A DNA stretch of 64,000 nt from Streptomyces cupreus (GTDB taxonomy: Bacteria > Actinomycetota > Actinomycetes > Streptomycetales > Streptomycetaceae): contig NZ_JACMSF010000046.1 in the NCBI RefSeq assembly GCF_014257025.1, positions 1 to 64,000 of the forward strand, given 5' to 3'. Below the pieces are notes generated by a model. The model worked only from the letters and a program-made list of their open reading frames with translations. It was not told the origin of the DNA and ran no database searches. Positions 8,690 through 18,000 of the stretch are shown one piece after another. Position 1 is the stretch's first letter, and each line of letters starts with the position of its first letter. The position numbers and the translations under genes were made by a program.

Positions 8690-9454
8690 TCATGCGCCGC
8701 GCGACGGTCTGCTGATCTTGTTGCGGGCCACCAGTTCCAGCACTACAGCCACCGCGACGGCCTCCACGGCCAGCAGGGCGACCAGCACGAACAGCTGGAC
8801 CGCTCCAGCCAAGAGGGGTGATGCCCCGCCGAGCAGCATGCCGATGAAGGCGCCTGGCAGGGTGACCAACCCAACCGTCCTGGTCTGGTCGAGTGCTGGG
8901 ATCAGCGCTCCGGCGGCCGACTGCCGGGCGATCTCCAGCCGGGCATCCCGATCCATGAACCCAATGGACAAGGCCGCTTCGACCTCTCCGCGACGCGTCT
9001 CCAGCTCCTCCAGTGCGCGCCGCCCGGCGAGCACCGTCGCGGTCAGCGCGCCCCCGATGAGGATGCCGGTGATCGGAATGAGAGCGATGCCCCTGACCGG
9101 CAGCACGCCGATCGCCACAAGCAGCACGACGACCGGGAACACGGCGACGCCGATCGGCACGGCCGCCCACCGCCAGGTGTCGTTCTTGGTGATGCGGCGA
9201 CCAGCTGTACGGGTTGCCACCGCGAACATCATCGCTATGAAGGCGAAGAGCAGTGGGCGCGAGTCGAGCGCCCACCTGACGACGGCCGCGACCGCGGCCA
9301 GCTGCACCGTCGCCCGTAGCCCGGCGGTGACGATCGCGCGGGTATGCCCCAGCTGCGCCAGTGCCGCTACCGCGGCGCCCGCGACGAGCAGCACCGCGAG
9401 CGCGACGCCCAGAGCCGGGTTCACCGGAAGTAGGGTGGAGGCCGACGTGATCAC
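8690..9454 (-). CDS. FetB/YbbM-like UPF0014 permease
   Basis: A 254-residue membrane protein with five or more helices and the UPF0014 signature TRTVGLVTLPGAFIGMLLGG (about residues 205-225), as in E. coli FetB (YbbM). FetB is the permease of an ABC system reported to export iron. An amphipathic segment ALEELETRRGEVEAALSIGF precedes the signature, as in family members. The partner ATPase (FetA/YbbL) would normally be adjacent, but none is next to it here, so it is an orphan or pairs with an ATPase elsewhere. Its place 0.6 kb from an iron-siderophore locus is suggestive only. Confidence 0.75.
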   Translation of the reverse strand: MITSASTLLPVNPALGVALAVLLVAGAAVAALAQLGHTRAIVTAGLRATVQLAAVAAVVRWALDSRPLLFAFIAMMFAVATRTAGRRITKNDTWRWAAVPIGVAVFPVVVLLVAIGVLPVRGIALIPITGILIGGALTATVLAGRRALEELETRRGEVEAALSIGFMDRDARLEIARQSAAGALIPALDQTRTVGLVTLPGAFIGMLLGGASPLLAGAVQLFVLVALLAVEAVAVAVVLELVARNKISRPSRGA

Positions 9455-9923
9455 GGCCTCACTCTAGGCGGGGTGCACAAGGCCGTCCTCGGTGATTGGG
9501 CAACCTCCTTCAACTCCGGTGCCGTCGAAGGGCGAGACTCGGACATCGCAGGGATCAAGGGGGTATGGATGCGTCAGTGGGCATGTTCGACACCCCGGCG
9601 AGGGCGAATCTGGCACCTGACAGACCTTGAGTGTCCCAGTGACGGCCGACTGCTCCACGGCTCTGCCCCTTCGCCCTCTCCCTCTGTGTGAACATCGTTC
9701 GTATGGAGGGGAGCTCGCTGCCGCGTCGTTCGCCGCAGACCCTTGCTGTCCGGCATTGCAGGAGGCGATGGCCGCCCTCGCGCCGGGGTTTCACGCGCGC
9801 TCCAGGAAACGCCGCAGCACGTTAACCCAACTGAGTCTTTCCTGTGAATGGCCGGTGTGAGTCAGAGGCCGGCGGGTGGGTGAGAAGGGTGGCCCGTGGT
9901 GAAACGCTACGCGGGTGGACGAG
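9455..9923. other. Intergenic stretch, no gene recognised
   Basis: Upstream of the FetB-like gene and downstream of the formyltransferase gene. Short open frames occur on both strands but have no recognisable domain, convincing start signal or typical codon bias. It should hold the promoter of the FetB-like gene; no iron-box match was seen. Confidence 0.4.
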
Positions 9924-9959
9924 CGCCGCCGCGCGGACTGGGTGATCCGCGCGGCGGCG
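9924..9959 (-). terminator. 14-bp stem hairpin after the formyltransferase gene
   Basis: Perfect inverted repeat with arms 9924-9937 and 9946-9959 around an 8-nt loop (CTGGGTGA). It lies about 85 nt downstream of the minus-strand formyltransferase stop, where a factor-independent terminator of that gene would be expected. No T-tract. Confidence 0.6.
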
Positions 9960-10044
9960 ATTGGGCCGGCTCCAGGGACCGTAGTGGGGCCGACGCGTCT
10001 GGATGCAATTGCGAAGAAGGAAGGTCGGCACCGGTCCCCGGTGC

Positions 10045-10992
10045 TCAGGGTTGGCTGAGGAGGTAGCCGCCCATGGAGGTGAAGTACTCGGTCGCGCTCA
10101 TCTCCCGGCCGTCTTCCGTCCGTACGCGCGTGATGGCCAGGCCGTGGTTGCGGCCGGTACGGGCATCGGCTCCGGCTACGATCACCACGCCGTCGCCCTC
10201 GCGATAGAAGATGCGGCCCGGCGTGCCGCCGTAGCGGCCCTGGGACACCACGGCGGCCAGGATCTCAAGTCGCTTGCCCTTGTGGAAGGTGAAGGCGCTG
10301 GGGTACGGCTCGGACTGGGCGCGGACGAGGCGTTCGAGGTCCTCCGCCGGCCAGGTCCAGTCGATGCGGATGTCCTCGGCAGACCGCTTGTGGAAGAAGC
10401 TCGCCTGGGACCGGTCCTGCTTGGTGAACTCCGTCTGCCCGGAGGCGATGAGGTCGAGCGCTCCGATGGTGACCGGCGCGATCAGGTCGACGGTTTTGTG
10501 GAACAGGTCGGTGGCGGTCTCGGTCGGCCCGACCGGCATCGCCACCTGCCGGACGATGTCGCCGGCGTCGAGTTCGTCGTTCATCATGTGCGCGGTGACG
10601 CCGACTTCGGGTTCGCCGTTGATCAGGGCCCAGATCAGCGGTGAGAAGCCGGCGTACTTGGGCAGCAGCGAGTCGTGCACGTTCAGCGTGCCGTGGCGCG
10701 GGAGGTCGAAGATGCGCGGGGGGATCCATGTACGCCAGTTGTTGGCCACGATGATGTCCGGGTCAGCCTCCTTGAGGCGCTCGAACAGCTCGTCGTCGTC
10801 AGGTCGGTTGCGGATCAGTACCGGGACGCCGTGCTCTTCGGCGAGGTCGGCGACGGAGTCGCTCCAGATCTTCTCGTAGGCATGCTCGCTCTTGGGGTGC
10901 GTCACGACCAGTACCACGTCGTGCTCGGAGTCCAGGAGGGCTTTGAGGGTGCGGTGCCCCCAGGTCTGGTAACCGAACATGACGACCCGCAT
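10045..10992 (-). CDS. N5-hydroxyornithine formyltransferase (CchA-like)
   Basis: A 315-residue member of the methionyl-tRNA formyltransferase-like fold. The catalytic triad of the family is present: Asn104 and His106 in LNVHDSLLPKYAGFSP, and Asp145 in DAGD. Family knowledge: homologues in coelichelin and rhodochelin clusters transfer formyl from N10-formyl-tetrahydrofolate to the hydroxylamine of N5-hydroxyornithine, giving N5-formyl-N5-hydroxyornithine for the NRPS. Context fits: it is divergent from the ornithine N5-monooxygenase, and a candidate iron box lies 39 nt upstream of its ATG. It is too far from rRNA and peptide-deformylase contexts to be the housekeeping Fmt. A hairpin follows the stop. 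Confidence 0.88.
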   Translation of the reverse strand: MRVVMFGYQTWGHRTLKALLDSEHDVVLVVTHPKSEHAYEKIWSDSVADLAEEHGVPVLIRNRPDDDELFERLKEADPDIIVANNWRTWIPPRIFDLPRHGTLNVHDSLLPKYAGFSPLIWALINGEPEVGVTAHMMNDELDAGDIVRQVAMPVGPTETATDLFHKTVDLIAPVTIGALDLIASGQTEFTKQDRSQASFFHKRSAEDIRIDWTWPAEDLERLVRAQSEPYPSAFTFHKGKRLEILAAVVSQGRYGGTPGRIFYREGDGVVIVAGADARTGRNHGLAITRVRTEDGREMSATEYFTSMGGYLLSQP

Positions 10993-11030
10993 GGGGTTCC
11001 TCCTCAGAGCAGGGATAGACCGGCGGCAAG

Positions 11031-11049
11031 TAAAGCAAGGCTTACCTTG
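11031..11049 (-). promoter_or_regulatory. Candidate iron box (DmdR/IdeR) for the formyltransferase
   Basis: Contains the palindrome CAAGG-CTTA-CCTTG. Read on the plus strand it matches 12 of 19 positions of the actinobacterial iron-box consensus TTAGGTTAGGCTCACCTAA. It lies 39 nt upstream of the minus-strand formyltransferase ATG. A weak match, but well placed. Confidence 0.6.
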
Positions 11050-11132
11050 GTTTTCAACGCCTATGTAGGGTGCCCCAGTTGACAGCTGCGGATGCGCGGT
11101 TGTCCGTTTTGCCTATCGACAGCTTCACGGGA

Positions 11133-11151
11133 TTAGCTTAGCCTCCCCTAA
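11133..11151 (+). promoter_or_regulatory. Iron box (DmdR/IdeR) for the monooxygenase-NRPS side
   Basis: TTAGCTTAGCCTCCCCTAA matches 16 of 19 positions of the iron-box consensus. It lies 82 nt upstream of the ornithine monooxygenase ATG. Together with the 11031 box it should make this divergent promoter region iron-repressed from both sides. Confidence 0.85.
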
Positions 11152-11233
11152 GTTTGGTGAGCCGCTCCATCGGCGTGCCCACCTTCACTCTCCGCACGCT
11201 CGACAGGCGGCGGCCCCGCACGATGGGAGTGAC

Positions 11234-12589
11234 ATGTCACAGGTTCTTCCTGGTGACGTACCACCGGTCCATGACCTCATTGGCATCGGCTTCGGACCGT
11301 CCAATGTGGCCATGGCGATCGCACTCAGCGAGCACAACGCACGCGTCGGTAGGCAGAAGGCGGTCACCGCTCACTTCTTCGAGCAGCAGCCGCGCTTCGG
11401 ATGGCACCGCGGCATGCTCATCGACGACGCGACCATGCAAGTGTCCTTTCTCAAGGACCTGGTGACGCTCCGGAACCCGGCCAGCGAGTTCAGCTTCCTG
11501 TGCTACCTGCAGAGCAAGGGACGGCTGATCGACTTCATCAACCACAAGAACCTCTTCCCGCTGCGGATCGAGTTCCACGACTACTTCGAGTGGGCCGCGG
11601 CCAAGGTCGACGACATGGTCTCCTACGGCCACGAGGTCGTCGGCGTCACGCCTGTCGTCCGTGACGGAGTCGTCGAGTACCTGGACGTGACAGTCCGGTC
11701 GGGGGAGGGGCTCGTGATCCACCGGGCCCGCAACCTAGTCATCGGCACCGGGCTGCGTCCCCTCATGCCGGAGGGCGTCGAGTGCGGCGACCGCGTCTGG
11801 CACAACTCCGAACTGCTGGCGAAGGTAGATGAGTTGGAGGGCACTTCGCCCACTCGGTTCATCGTCGTGGGCGCCGGTCAGAGCGCCGCCGAGAACGTCG
11901 CCTACCTCCACCGCCGCTTCCCCCAGGCCGAGGTCTGCGCCGTCTTCTCCCGCTACGGCTACAGCCCCGCCGACGACAGCAGCTTCGCCAACCGGATCTT
12001 CGACCCCGCGGCGGTCGACGAGTACTTCGCCGCACCCGAGATCGTCAAGCAGCAGTTGATGGACTACCACGGTAACACCAACTACTCGGTGGTGGACATC
12101 GACCTGATCGACGACCTGTACCGGCAGATGTACCAGGAGAAGGTCCTCGGCACCGAGCGGCTGCGCTTCCTCAACGTGTCCCGGCTCACCGGCGTCGAGG
12201 AGACTTCGGACCAGATCCGCGCCACCGTCAAGTCCCTTGTCACCGGCGAGGAGACGTCGCTGGACGCCGACGTCGTGGTCTTCGCCACCGGCTACAGCCC
12301 CGCCGACCCCCTCGGCCTCCTCGGCGAGGTCGCGGACAGTTGCCTCCGCGACGACGCGGGCCGCGTCCGCGTCGAGCGCGACTACCGCATCGCGACCGAC
12401 TCCGACCTGCGCTGCGGCATCTACCTGCAGGGCGGCACGGAGCACACGCACGGCATCACGTCGTCCCTGCTGTCCAACACCGCCATCAGGGTCGGCGAGA
12501 TCCTGGACTCGCTCCTCGACCGGGGCTTCAAGTCCGCGTCCGACGAGGCCCGGCCGGTCGCCGACGGAATCGGCAGCACCTCCCGTTAG
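11234..12589 (+). CDS. L-ornithine N5-monooxygenase (CchB/SidA/PvdA-like)
   Basis: This 451-residue flavin-dependent N-hydroxylating monooxygenase has the FAD motif GIGFGPSN (residues 17-24), the NADPH motif GAGQSAAE (213-220) and the C-terminal FATGY motif (350-354). Expected reaction: L-ornithine + NADPH + O2 to N5-hydroxy-L-ornithine, the first step of hydroxamate siderophore assembly. ATG 11234 has GGGAG just upstream. It stands behind an iron box and 92 bp before the first binding-lipoprotein gene, so it can be co-transcribed with the transport genes and perhaps the NRPS. Lysine as substrate cannot be excluded by sequence, but the NRPS codes and formyltransferase favour ornithine. Confidence 0.92.
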   Translation: MSQVLPGDVPPVHDLIGIGFGPSNVAMAIALSEHNARVGRQKAVTAHFFEQQPRFGWHRGMLIDDATMQVSFLKDLVTLRNPASEFSFLCYLQSKGRLIDFINHKNLFPLRIEFHDYFEWAAAKVDDMVSYGHEVVGVTPVVRDGVVEYLDVTVRSGEGLVIHRARNLVIGTGLRPLMPEGVECGDRVWHNSELLAKVDELEGTSPTRFIVVGAGQSAAENVAYLHRRFPQAEVCAVFSRYGYSPADDSSFANRIFDPAAVDEYFAAPEIVKQQLMDYHGNTNYSVVDIDLIDDLYRQMYQEKVLGTERLRFLNVSRLTGVEETSDQIRATVKSLVTGEETSLDADVVVFATGYSPADPLGLLGEVADSCLRDDAGRVRVERDYRIATDSDLRCGIYLQGGTEHTHGITSSLLSNTAIRVGEILDSLLDRGFKSASDEARPVADGIGSTSR

Positions 12590-12664
12590 CCCCCCGCCCA
12601 CCGGTCCCACCCCCACACCCCGCCTGGTGCACCGCACCCGCAGGCGTGGCAGCACTGCGCAACA

Positions 12665-13302
12665 CCGTGAAAGGAACATCCGTGTCCACTGGTACACGCC
12701 CTGGGCTGACGCGGTTCGCCAGATACGTACCCCGCGCCGCCGTGGCTGCCGTCGCGGCGCTTGCCCTGACCGCCTGTGGGGGCGGGACCGACAACGCCTC
12801 TGCCGAGTCCACGTCCTCGGCATCGGCCGGTGCGGACGCCAAGTCCGCCTTCCCGGTCACCGTGGAGCACAAGTACGGCAGCACGACGATCGACAAGGAG
12901 CCCAAGAAGGTCGTCACGCTCGGCCTGTCCGACCAGGACGCGGTGCTGGCGCTCGGGATCAAGCCGGTCGGTGCCGTGGACTGGTTCAAGGAGCAGCCGT
13001 ACGGCAAGTGGCCGTGGGCCAAGGACAAGTGGGGCTCGGACCTGCCGGAGATCGTCGGTGAGCGCGACGACTACAACATGGAGAAGATCGCCGCGCTGAA
13101 GCCGGACCTGGTGATCGCCCAGTACTCGGGCATGAAGAAGGAGCAGTACGACACCCTCTCCAAGTTCACCAAGGTCGTCGCCCAGCCCAAGGGCCATGAG
13201 GACTACCAGGCGCCCTGGCAGGACATGACCCGGCAGATCGGCAAGGCGCTCGGCAAGGAAACCGAGACCGAGAAGCTGATCTCGGACATCGACGCCCGCT
13301 TC
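12665..13302 (+). repeat. 638-bp direct repeat, copy 1 (5' half of lipoprotein gene)
   Basis: Runs from the ribosome site CCGTGAAAGG through codon 207 of the first lipoprotein gene. By eye it differs from 13822-14459 at only two bases near the start (CGC/CGA and GGG/GCG codons). The offset between copies is 1157 bp. Beyond both borders the sequences diverge sharply. Confidence 0.9.
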
Positions 13303-13734
13303 GCAGCAGTCCGGGACAAGCATCCGGAGTGGGCCGAGAGCACGCTCGCCGTGGCCGACAGCTTCGAGGCGGCTAAGTACGCGGCGTTCACGAAGACCGA
13401 CCCCAAGGCGATCTTCTTCAACGAACTCGGATTCAAGCTCCACCCCGAGATCGACAAGCTGGCCGAGCCAGGTTGGAACGTCGCCGAACTCAGCGCCGAG
13501 AAGCTCAACGTGCTCGACGTCGACCGCCTCGTCTGGGTCACCTCCAGCACCGAGGCCAACGACCGTATCAAAGCCGAGCCGCTGTACAAGAAGCTGAAAG
13601 TCCACCAGGACAAGCGCGACCTGTTCGTCCCCTACCAGGACCCGGACATCGGCGCCGCGTTCTCCTTCAACACGGTCCTGTCGATCCCCTACGCGATCGA
13701 CGAAATCGAGCCGCTGCTGACCGCCGTCAAGTGA
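12682..13734 (+). CDS. Ferric-siderophore binding lipoprotein, copy 1
   Basis: A 350-residue class-III periplasmic-binding-type lipoprotein. Start GTG 12682 has GAAAGGA upstream. The signal peptide ends in LALTAC with the lipidated Cys32, followed by a Ser/Ala/Asp linker. The fold is two lobes joined by a long helix (VVTLGLSDQDAVLALGIKPV, KPDLVIAQYSGMKKEQYDTL). Expected role: capture of the ferric siderophore outside the membrane and delivery to a FecCD importer. Residues 1-207 differ from copy 2 at only one position, while the C-terminal lobe (AAVRDKHPEWAESTLAVADS onward) is clearly different. The pair probably arose by duplication or gene conversion, and the two may bind different ligands or iron-loaded forms. 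Confidence 0.9.
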   Translation: MSTGTRPGLTRFARYVPRAAVAAVAALALTACGGGTDNASAESTSSASAGADAKSAFPVTVEHKYGSTTIDKEPKKVVTLGLSDQDAVLALGIKPVGAVDWFKEQPYGKWPWAKDKWGSDLPEIVGERDDYNMEKIAALKPDLVIAQYSGMKKEQYDTLSKFTKVVAQPKGHEDYQAPWQDMTRQIGKALGKETETEKLISDIDARFAAVRDKHPEWAESTLAVADSFEAAKYAAFTKTDPKAIFFNELGFKLHPEIDKLAEPGWNVAELSAEKLNVLDVDRLVWVTSSTEANDRIKAEPLYKKLKVHQDKRDLFVPYQDPDIGAAFSFNTVLSIPYAIDEIEPLLTAVK

Positions 13735-13773
13735 TCGCCCGTCTCACCCCCCACACCGCAACGCCCGCCGGTA

Positions 13774-13792
13774 CCGCCGTCATACACGGCGG
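13774..13792 (+). terminator. Short hairpin between the two lipoprotein genes
   Basis: CCGCCGT-CATAC-ACGGCGG, a 7-bp perfect stem 39 nt after the copy-1 stop. A longer alternative pairing exists (13763-13770 with 13787-13794). It may attenuate transcription between the paralogues. Confidence 0.4.
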
Positions 13793-13821
13793 GCAGGCAC
13801 GTAGCACGCACCGTGAAATCC

Positions 13822-14459
13822 CCGTGAAAGGAACATCCGTGTCCACTGGTACACGACCTGCGCTGACGCGGTTCGCCAGATACGTACCCCGCGCCGCCGT
13901 GGCTGCCGTCGCGGCGCTTGCCCTGACCGCCTGTGGGGGCGGGACCGACAACGCCTCTGCCGAGTCCACGTCCTCGGCATCGGCCGGTGCGGACGCCAAG
14001 TCCGCCTTCCCGGTCACCGTGGAGCACAAGTACGGCAGCACGACGATCGACAAGGAGCCCAAGAAGGTCGTCACGCTCGGCCTGTCCGACCAGGACGCGG
14101 TGCTGGCGCTCGGGATCAAGCCGGTCGGTGCCGTGGACTGGTTCAAGGAGCAGCCGTACGGCAAGTGGCCGTGGGCCAAGGACAAGTGGGGCTCGGACCT
14201 GCCGGAGATCGTCGGTGAGCGCGACGACTACAACATGGAGAAGATCGCCGCGCTGAAGCCGGACCTGGTGATCGCCCAGTACTCGGGCATGAAGAAGGAG
14301 CAGTACGACACCCTCTCCAAGTTCACCAAGGTCGTCGCCCAGCCCAAGGGCCATGAGGACTACCAGGCGCCCTGGCAGGACATGACCCGGCAGATCGGCA
14401 AGGCGCTCGGCAAGGAAACCGAGACCGAGAAGCTGATCTCGGACATCGACGCCCGCTTC
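13822..14459 (+). repeat. 638-bp direct repeat, copy 2
   Basis: Second copy of the 12665-13302 segment, again beginning at the ribosome-binding site and ending exactly at the codon where the C-terminal lobes of the two lipoproteins diverge. Confidence 0.9.
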
Positions 14460-14885
14460 AAGGCCGTCCGCGACAAGCATCCCGAGTGGAAGGGCAAGAC
14501 GGTCGCCGTCGGGGAGCCCTACGAGCCGGGCAAGTTCTCCGCGTTCTCCCCCAACGACCCCAAGGTCATCTTCCTGACGGAGATGGGTTTCACCACCTCC
14601 GAGAAGTACCGCCAGGCTCTCGGCAAGGAGAACATCGCCGACCTCAGTGTCGAGCGCCTCGACGTCATGGAGGCCGACCGCACGGTGTGGCTGGGCACTC
14701 CCGACACGGAGAAGGCCATGAAGGCCGACCCGCTGTACAAGAAGACCAAGGTGTACCAGGAGAAGCGGGACCTGTTCCTGCCGTACGACAGCCCGGACAT
14801 CGGCGCCGCGCTCTCCTTCAACACGGTGCTGTCGATCCCGTACGCCATCGACCAGGTCGTACCGATGCTGGAGGCCATCAAGTAA
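13839..14885 (+). CDS. Ferric-siderophore binding lipoprotein, copy 2
   Basis: The 348-residue paralogue starts at GTG 13839 with the same ribosome site and the same lipobox (LALTAC, Cys32) as copy 1. The first 207 residues are identical except Gly8 to Ala. The second lobe is different (KGKTVAVGEPYEPGKFSAFS, TEMGFTTSEKYRQALGKENI), but both end in a shared IGAA-SFNTVLSIPYAID motif. Predicted role: receptor lipoprotein for a FecCD-type siderophore importer; the nearest permease set is at 35.3-38.4 kb. Two receptors may serve the native siderophore and a xenosiderophore, or the formylated and incomplete forms. Confidence 0.9.
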   Translation: MSTGTRPALTRFARYVPRAAVAAVAALALTACGGGTDNASAESTSSASAGADAKSAFPVTVEHKYGSTTIDKEPKKVVTLGLSDQDAVLALGIKPVGAVDWFKEQPYGKWPWAKDKWGSDLPEIVGERDDYNMEKIAALKPDLVIAQYSGMKKEQYDTLSKFTKVVAQPKGHEDYQAPWQDMTRQIGKALGKETETEKLISDIDARFKAVRDKHPEWKGKTVAVGEPYEPGKFSAFSPNDPKVIFLTEMGFTTSEKYRQALGKENIADLSVERLDVMEADRTVWLGTPDTEKAMKADPLYKKTKVYQEKRDLFLPYDSPDIGAALSFNTVLSIPYAIDQVVPMLEAIK

Positions 14886-14934
14886 GCCGGACGGGGTGCC
14901 GCCCGCCGGCACCTGTCCAGGCTCCAGCCCGACC

Positions 14935-14969
14935 CGCCCGCCCGGTGGCCTTTCCGCACCGGGCGGGCG
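14935..14969 (+). terminator. 13-bp stem hairpin between lipoprotein 2 and the NRPS
   Basis: Arms 14935-14947 and 14957-14969 are perfect complements (CGCCCGCCCGGTG outer arm) with a 9-nt loop. It ends 65 nt before the NRPS ATG. It may end most of the abundant receptor transcripts and leave partial read-through into the NRPS gene. No separate iron box was seen here. Confidence 0.6.
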
Positions 14970-15034
14970 CGGCTCGCCACGCGACGACCCACCACTGACG
15001 TATTGCCACGGACCATCAGGAAGGGCCACGAACG

Positions 15035-18000
15035 ATGTTTGACGCCGAGTCGGACCGGACAGCCGCGTCCGGTACACCCGTCACCGGCGGGCAGTCCGGC
15101 ATCTGGCTTGCCCAGCAGATCGAGCCCGACGGCTCGGCCTACAACGTCTCGTTCGTCCTGAAGCTCCGCGGTGACATCGATCTCGATCGCCTGACGGCCG
15201 CCGTCCGGCAGGCCACCGAGGAAGCCGAAAGCCTGCACGTCCGGATCGTCGCCGAGAAGGGCGTACCCCACCAGGTCCCCACGCGCTTCCCGGTCGACGT
15301 CCCCCACGTCCACCTCAGCGGAGAGCCCGACCCGGAGGACGCGGCGCACCGGTGGATGGAAGCCGCCCGCGACCGCCCCGCCAACCTCGCCGAGGGCCCG
15401 CTGTTCGCCCAGGCGCTGCTCCGGCTCGCGGACGACCGCGTCTGGTGGTATCAGCGGTATCACCACATCGTCGTCGACGGTGTCGGTATCGCCGAGATCG
15501 CCCGCCGCGCAGGCGACCTCTACACGGGCGAGGACGTAACCCCGGACGACGACAAAGCCCCCGCTTCGGACTGGACGCTCTCCCGGCTGGTCGACGCGGA
15601 CACCGCCTACCGCGCCTCCGAGCAGTACGCGCAGGACCGCGCGTACTGGCTTGAGCGGATGACCGACCGCCCGGAGCCCGTCCGGCTCGTCGAGCGCGCC
15701 TCGGCACCCATGCGGCGGCGCATCCGCCGCACGACAGAACTCCCGGCTCCGGTCGCCGCCCGGCTGCGCACCGCCGCAGCCGACGCGGACGTACGGCTTT
15801 CCCGCCTCCTGGTATCAGCCGTGGCCGCCTACCTGCACCGCGCCACCGGCGAACAAGACCTCGTGCTCGGCCTGCCCGTCACCACCCGGCAGGACCCCGC
15901 GACCCGGCACATCCCCGGCATGGTGTCCAACATCCTGCCCCTGCGCGTCACCGTCCGCCCGGACATGACCGGAGCCCAACTCCTGGCCGCTGCCCGCACG
16001 GCCATCGCCGAGACCGTCACGCACAGCCGCTACCGCGCCGAGGACCTCGCCAGGGAGCTGGGACTGGTCGACGGGGTGCAGGAACTCGTCGGCCCCACGG
16101 TCAACATCCTGCCGCGCGACGGGGGTCTGCGCTTCCGGGATCTCGAAGCCGACCTCGTCCCGCTGTGGCTCGGCCCGGTCAGCGACCTGGCGATCACGAT
16201 CGACGACTTCGACGCCAACCACGGCCTGCGCATCCACTTCGACGCGGAAGCCGATGTGTGCGACGAGTCGACGCTGGCGGAGCACGAGCGGCGCTTCCTC
16301 ATGCTGCTCCATACGTTCGCCGGGGACCTCTCCCGCCCGGTCGCCCACCTGGAGCTGGTCTCCGACGCGGAACGCGCACAGCTGCTCGGCGAGTTCGGCG
16401 TGGCGCCCCGCGAGGTGCCCGAACTGTCCTGGCCGACCGCCTTCGAGCAGCAGGTGCGCCGCACCCCGGACGCCGTCGCCCTCGTGTGCGAGGACCGGGA
16501 GCTGACGTACGCGGAGCTCAACGCCGCCGCCAACCGCCTCGCCCGACTTCTGGCCGCCCGGGGCGTGGGCGGCGAGGACGTCGTCGCCGTGGCGCTGCCC
16601 CGTTCGCCGGAACTCGTGGTCTGCCTGCTGGCCGTAATGAAGGCCGGAGCGGCGTATCTGCCTCTGGACGCCGACCACCCGCAAGACCGCATTGCGTACA
16701 TGCTGGACGACGCCGGCGCGCGGATGGTCGTGACCACGCGGGAGCTTTCCGCCGACCTGCCGGGGACGCCCGGTGTCGAGCGGCTGTTGCTCGACGAGCC
16801 CTCCGTGGCCGTTGAGTTGCCCACCCTGGACCCCTCCGACCTGGGCCTGACCATCGCCCTGGACCAAGCCGCGTACGTCATCTATACCTCGGGCTCCACT
16901 GGCCGCCCCAAGGGCGTCGTGGTCTCGCACGACGGTGTCGACAGCCTCATCGCCACCGCCACCGACCGCATCGGCATCACCGCCGACAGCCGCGTGGTGC
17001 AGTTCGCGTCCGTCGGCTTCGACGTGACGGTCTGGGACCTGATCATGTCGCTGTGTGTCGGCGGCCGGATCATCGTCGTACCGACCGACCGACGGGTCGC
17101 AGGCCCCGCCCTCACCGACTACATCGCACGGCACCGCGCCACCCACATGATCCTGCCGCCGTCGCTCGTTTCGGCACTGCCGCAGGACTGTGAACTCCCC
17201 GAGGGGGCTGTGCTGATCGTCGGTACCGAGGCGGTCCCCAGCGAGCTGATCGCCCGCTGGTCGGGGCGGCTGCAGGTCGTCGTCGCTTACGGGCTCACCG
17301 AGGCGACCGTCAACTCCACCCTGTGGATCGCCGATCCCGACCGGCCCGGCGCCGCGCCCATCGGGGTCCCCGACCCCAACACCCGCGTCTACGTGCTCGA
17401 CTCGGCCCTCCGCCCGGTCCCGGTCGGAGCCGAGGGCGAGCTCTACGTCGCCGGGCGCGGCCTCGCCCGCGGCTACCTGGGCCGACCGGGGCTCACCTCG
17501 GAGCGGTTCGTCGCCGACCCGTTCGGCTCCGAGCCGGGCGCGCGCATGTACCGCACGGGCGACCGGGTGCGCTGGGCCACGGACGGCAACCTCGAGTTCC
17601 TCGGCCGGGCGGACGGCCAGATCAAGATCCGCGGCCACCGCATCGAGCCGGGCGAGATCGAGAGCGCCTTCATGGCCTGCCCCGGTATCGCCCAGGCCGC
17701 CGTCCTCGTCCGCGAGGACCACCGGAACGTCAAGCGGCTCGTCGCCTACCTCGTTGCCGAAGCCGGTACGGACCCCGACGCCGCGGTGGCTCAGGCGCGC
17801 ACCCAGATCGCGGACACGCTGCCGGACTACATGGTCCCGTCCGCCCTCGTCCGCCTCGACGGCCCCCTGCCGCTCACCCCGAACGGCAAGCTCGACCGCC
17901 GTGCCCTGCCCGAGCCGCAATGGACCGCGATGGCCGGCGACGACCAGCCCACCACCCCCGCCGAGACCGCGCTCGCCGCGCTGTTCGCCCAGGTGCTGGG

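Noticed and set aside
9473..10031. Short open frames between the FetB-like and formyltransferase genes
   Set aside because: No domain, poor start signals and composition unlike coding DNA of the window.
10045..10992. Housekeeping methionyl-tRNA formyltransferase
   Set aside because: The fold is shared, but the gene stands behind an iron box and divergent from an ornithine monooxygenase, and is not near def, priA or rsmB-type genes.
12340..12681. Extended 5' start for lipoprotein copy 1
   Set aside because: It would overlap the monooxygenase gene, and the signal peptide with a good ribosome site begins at GTG 12682.
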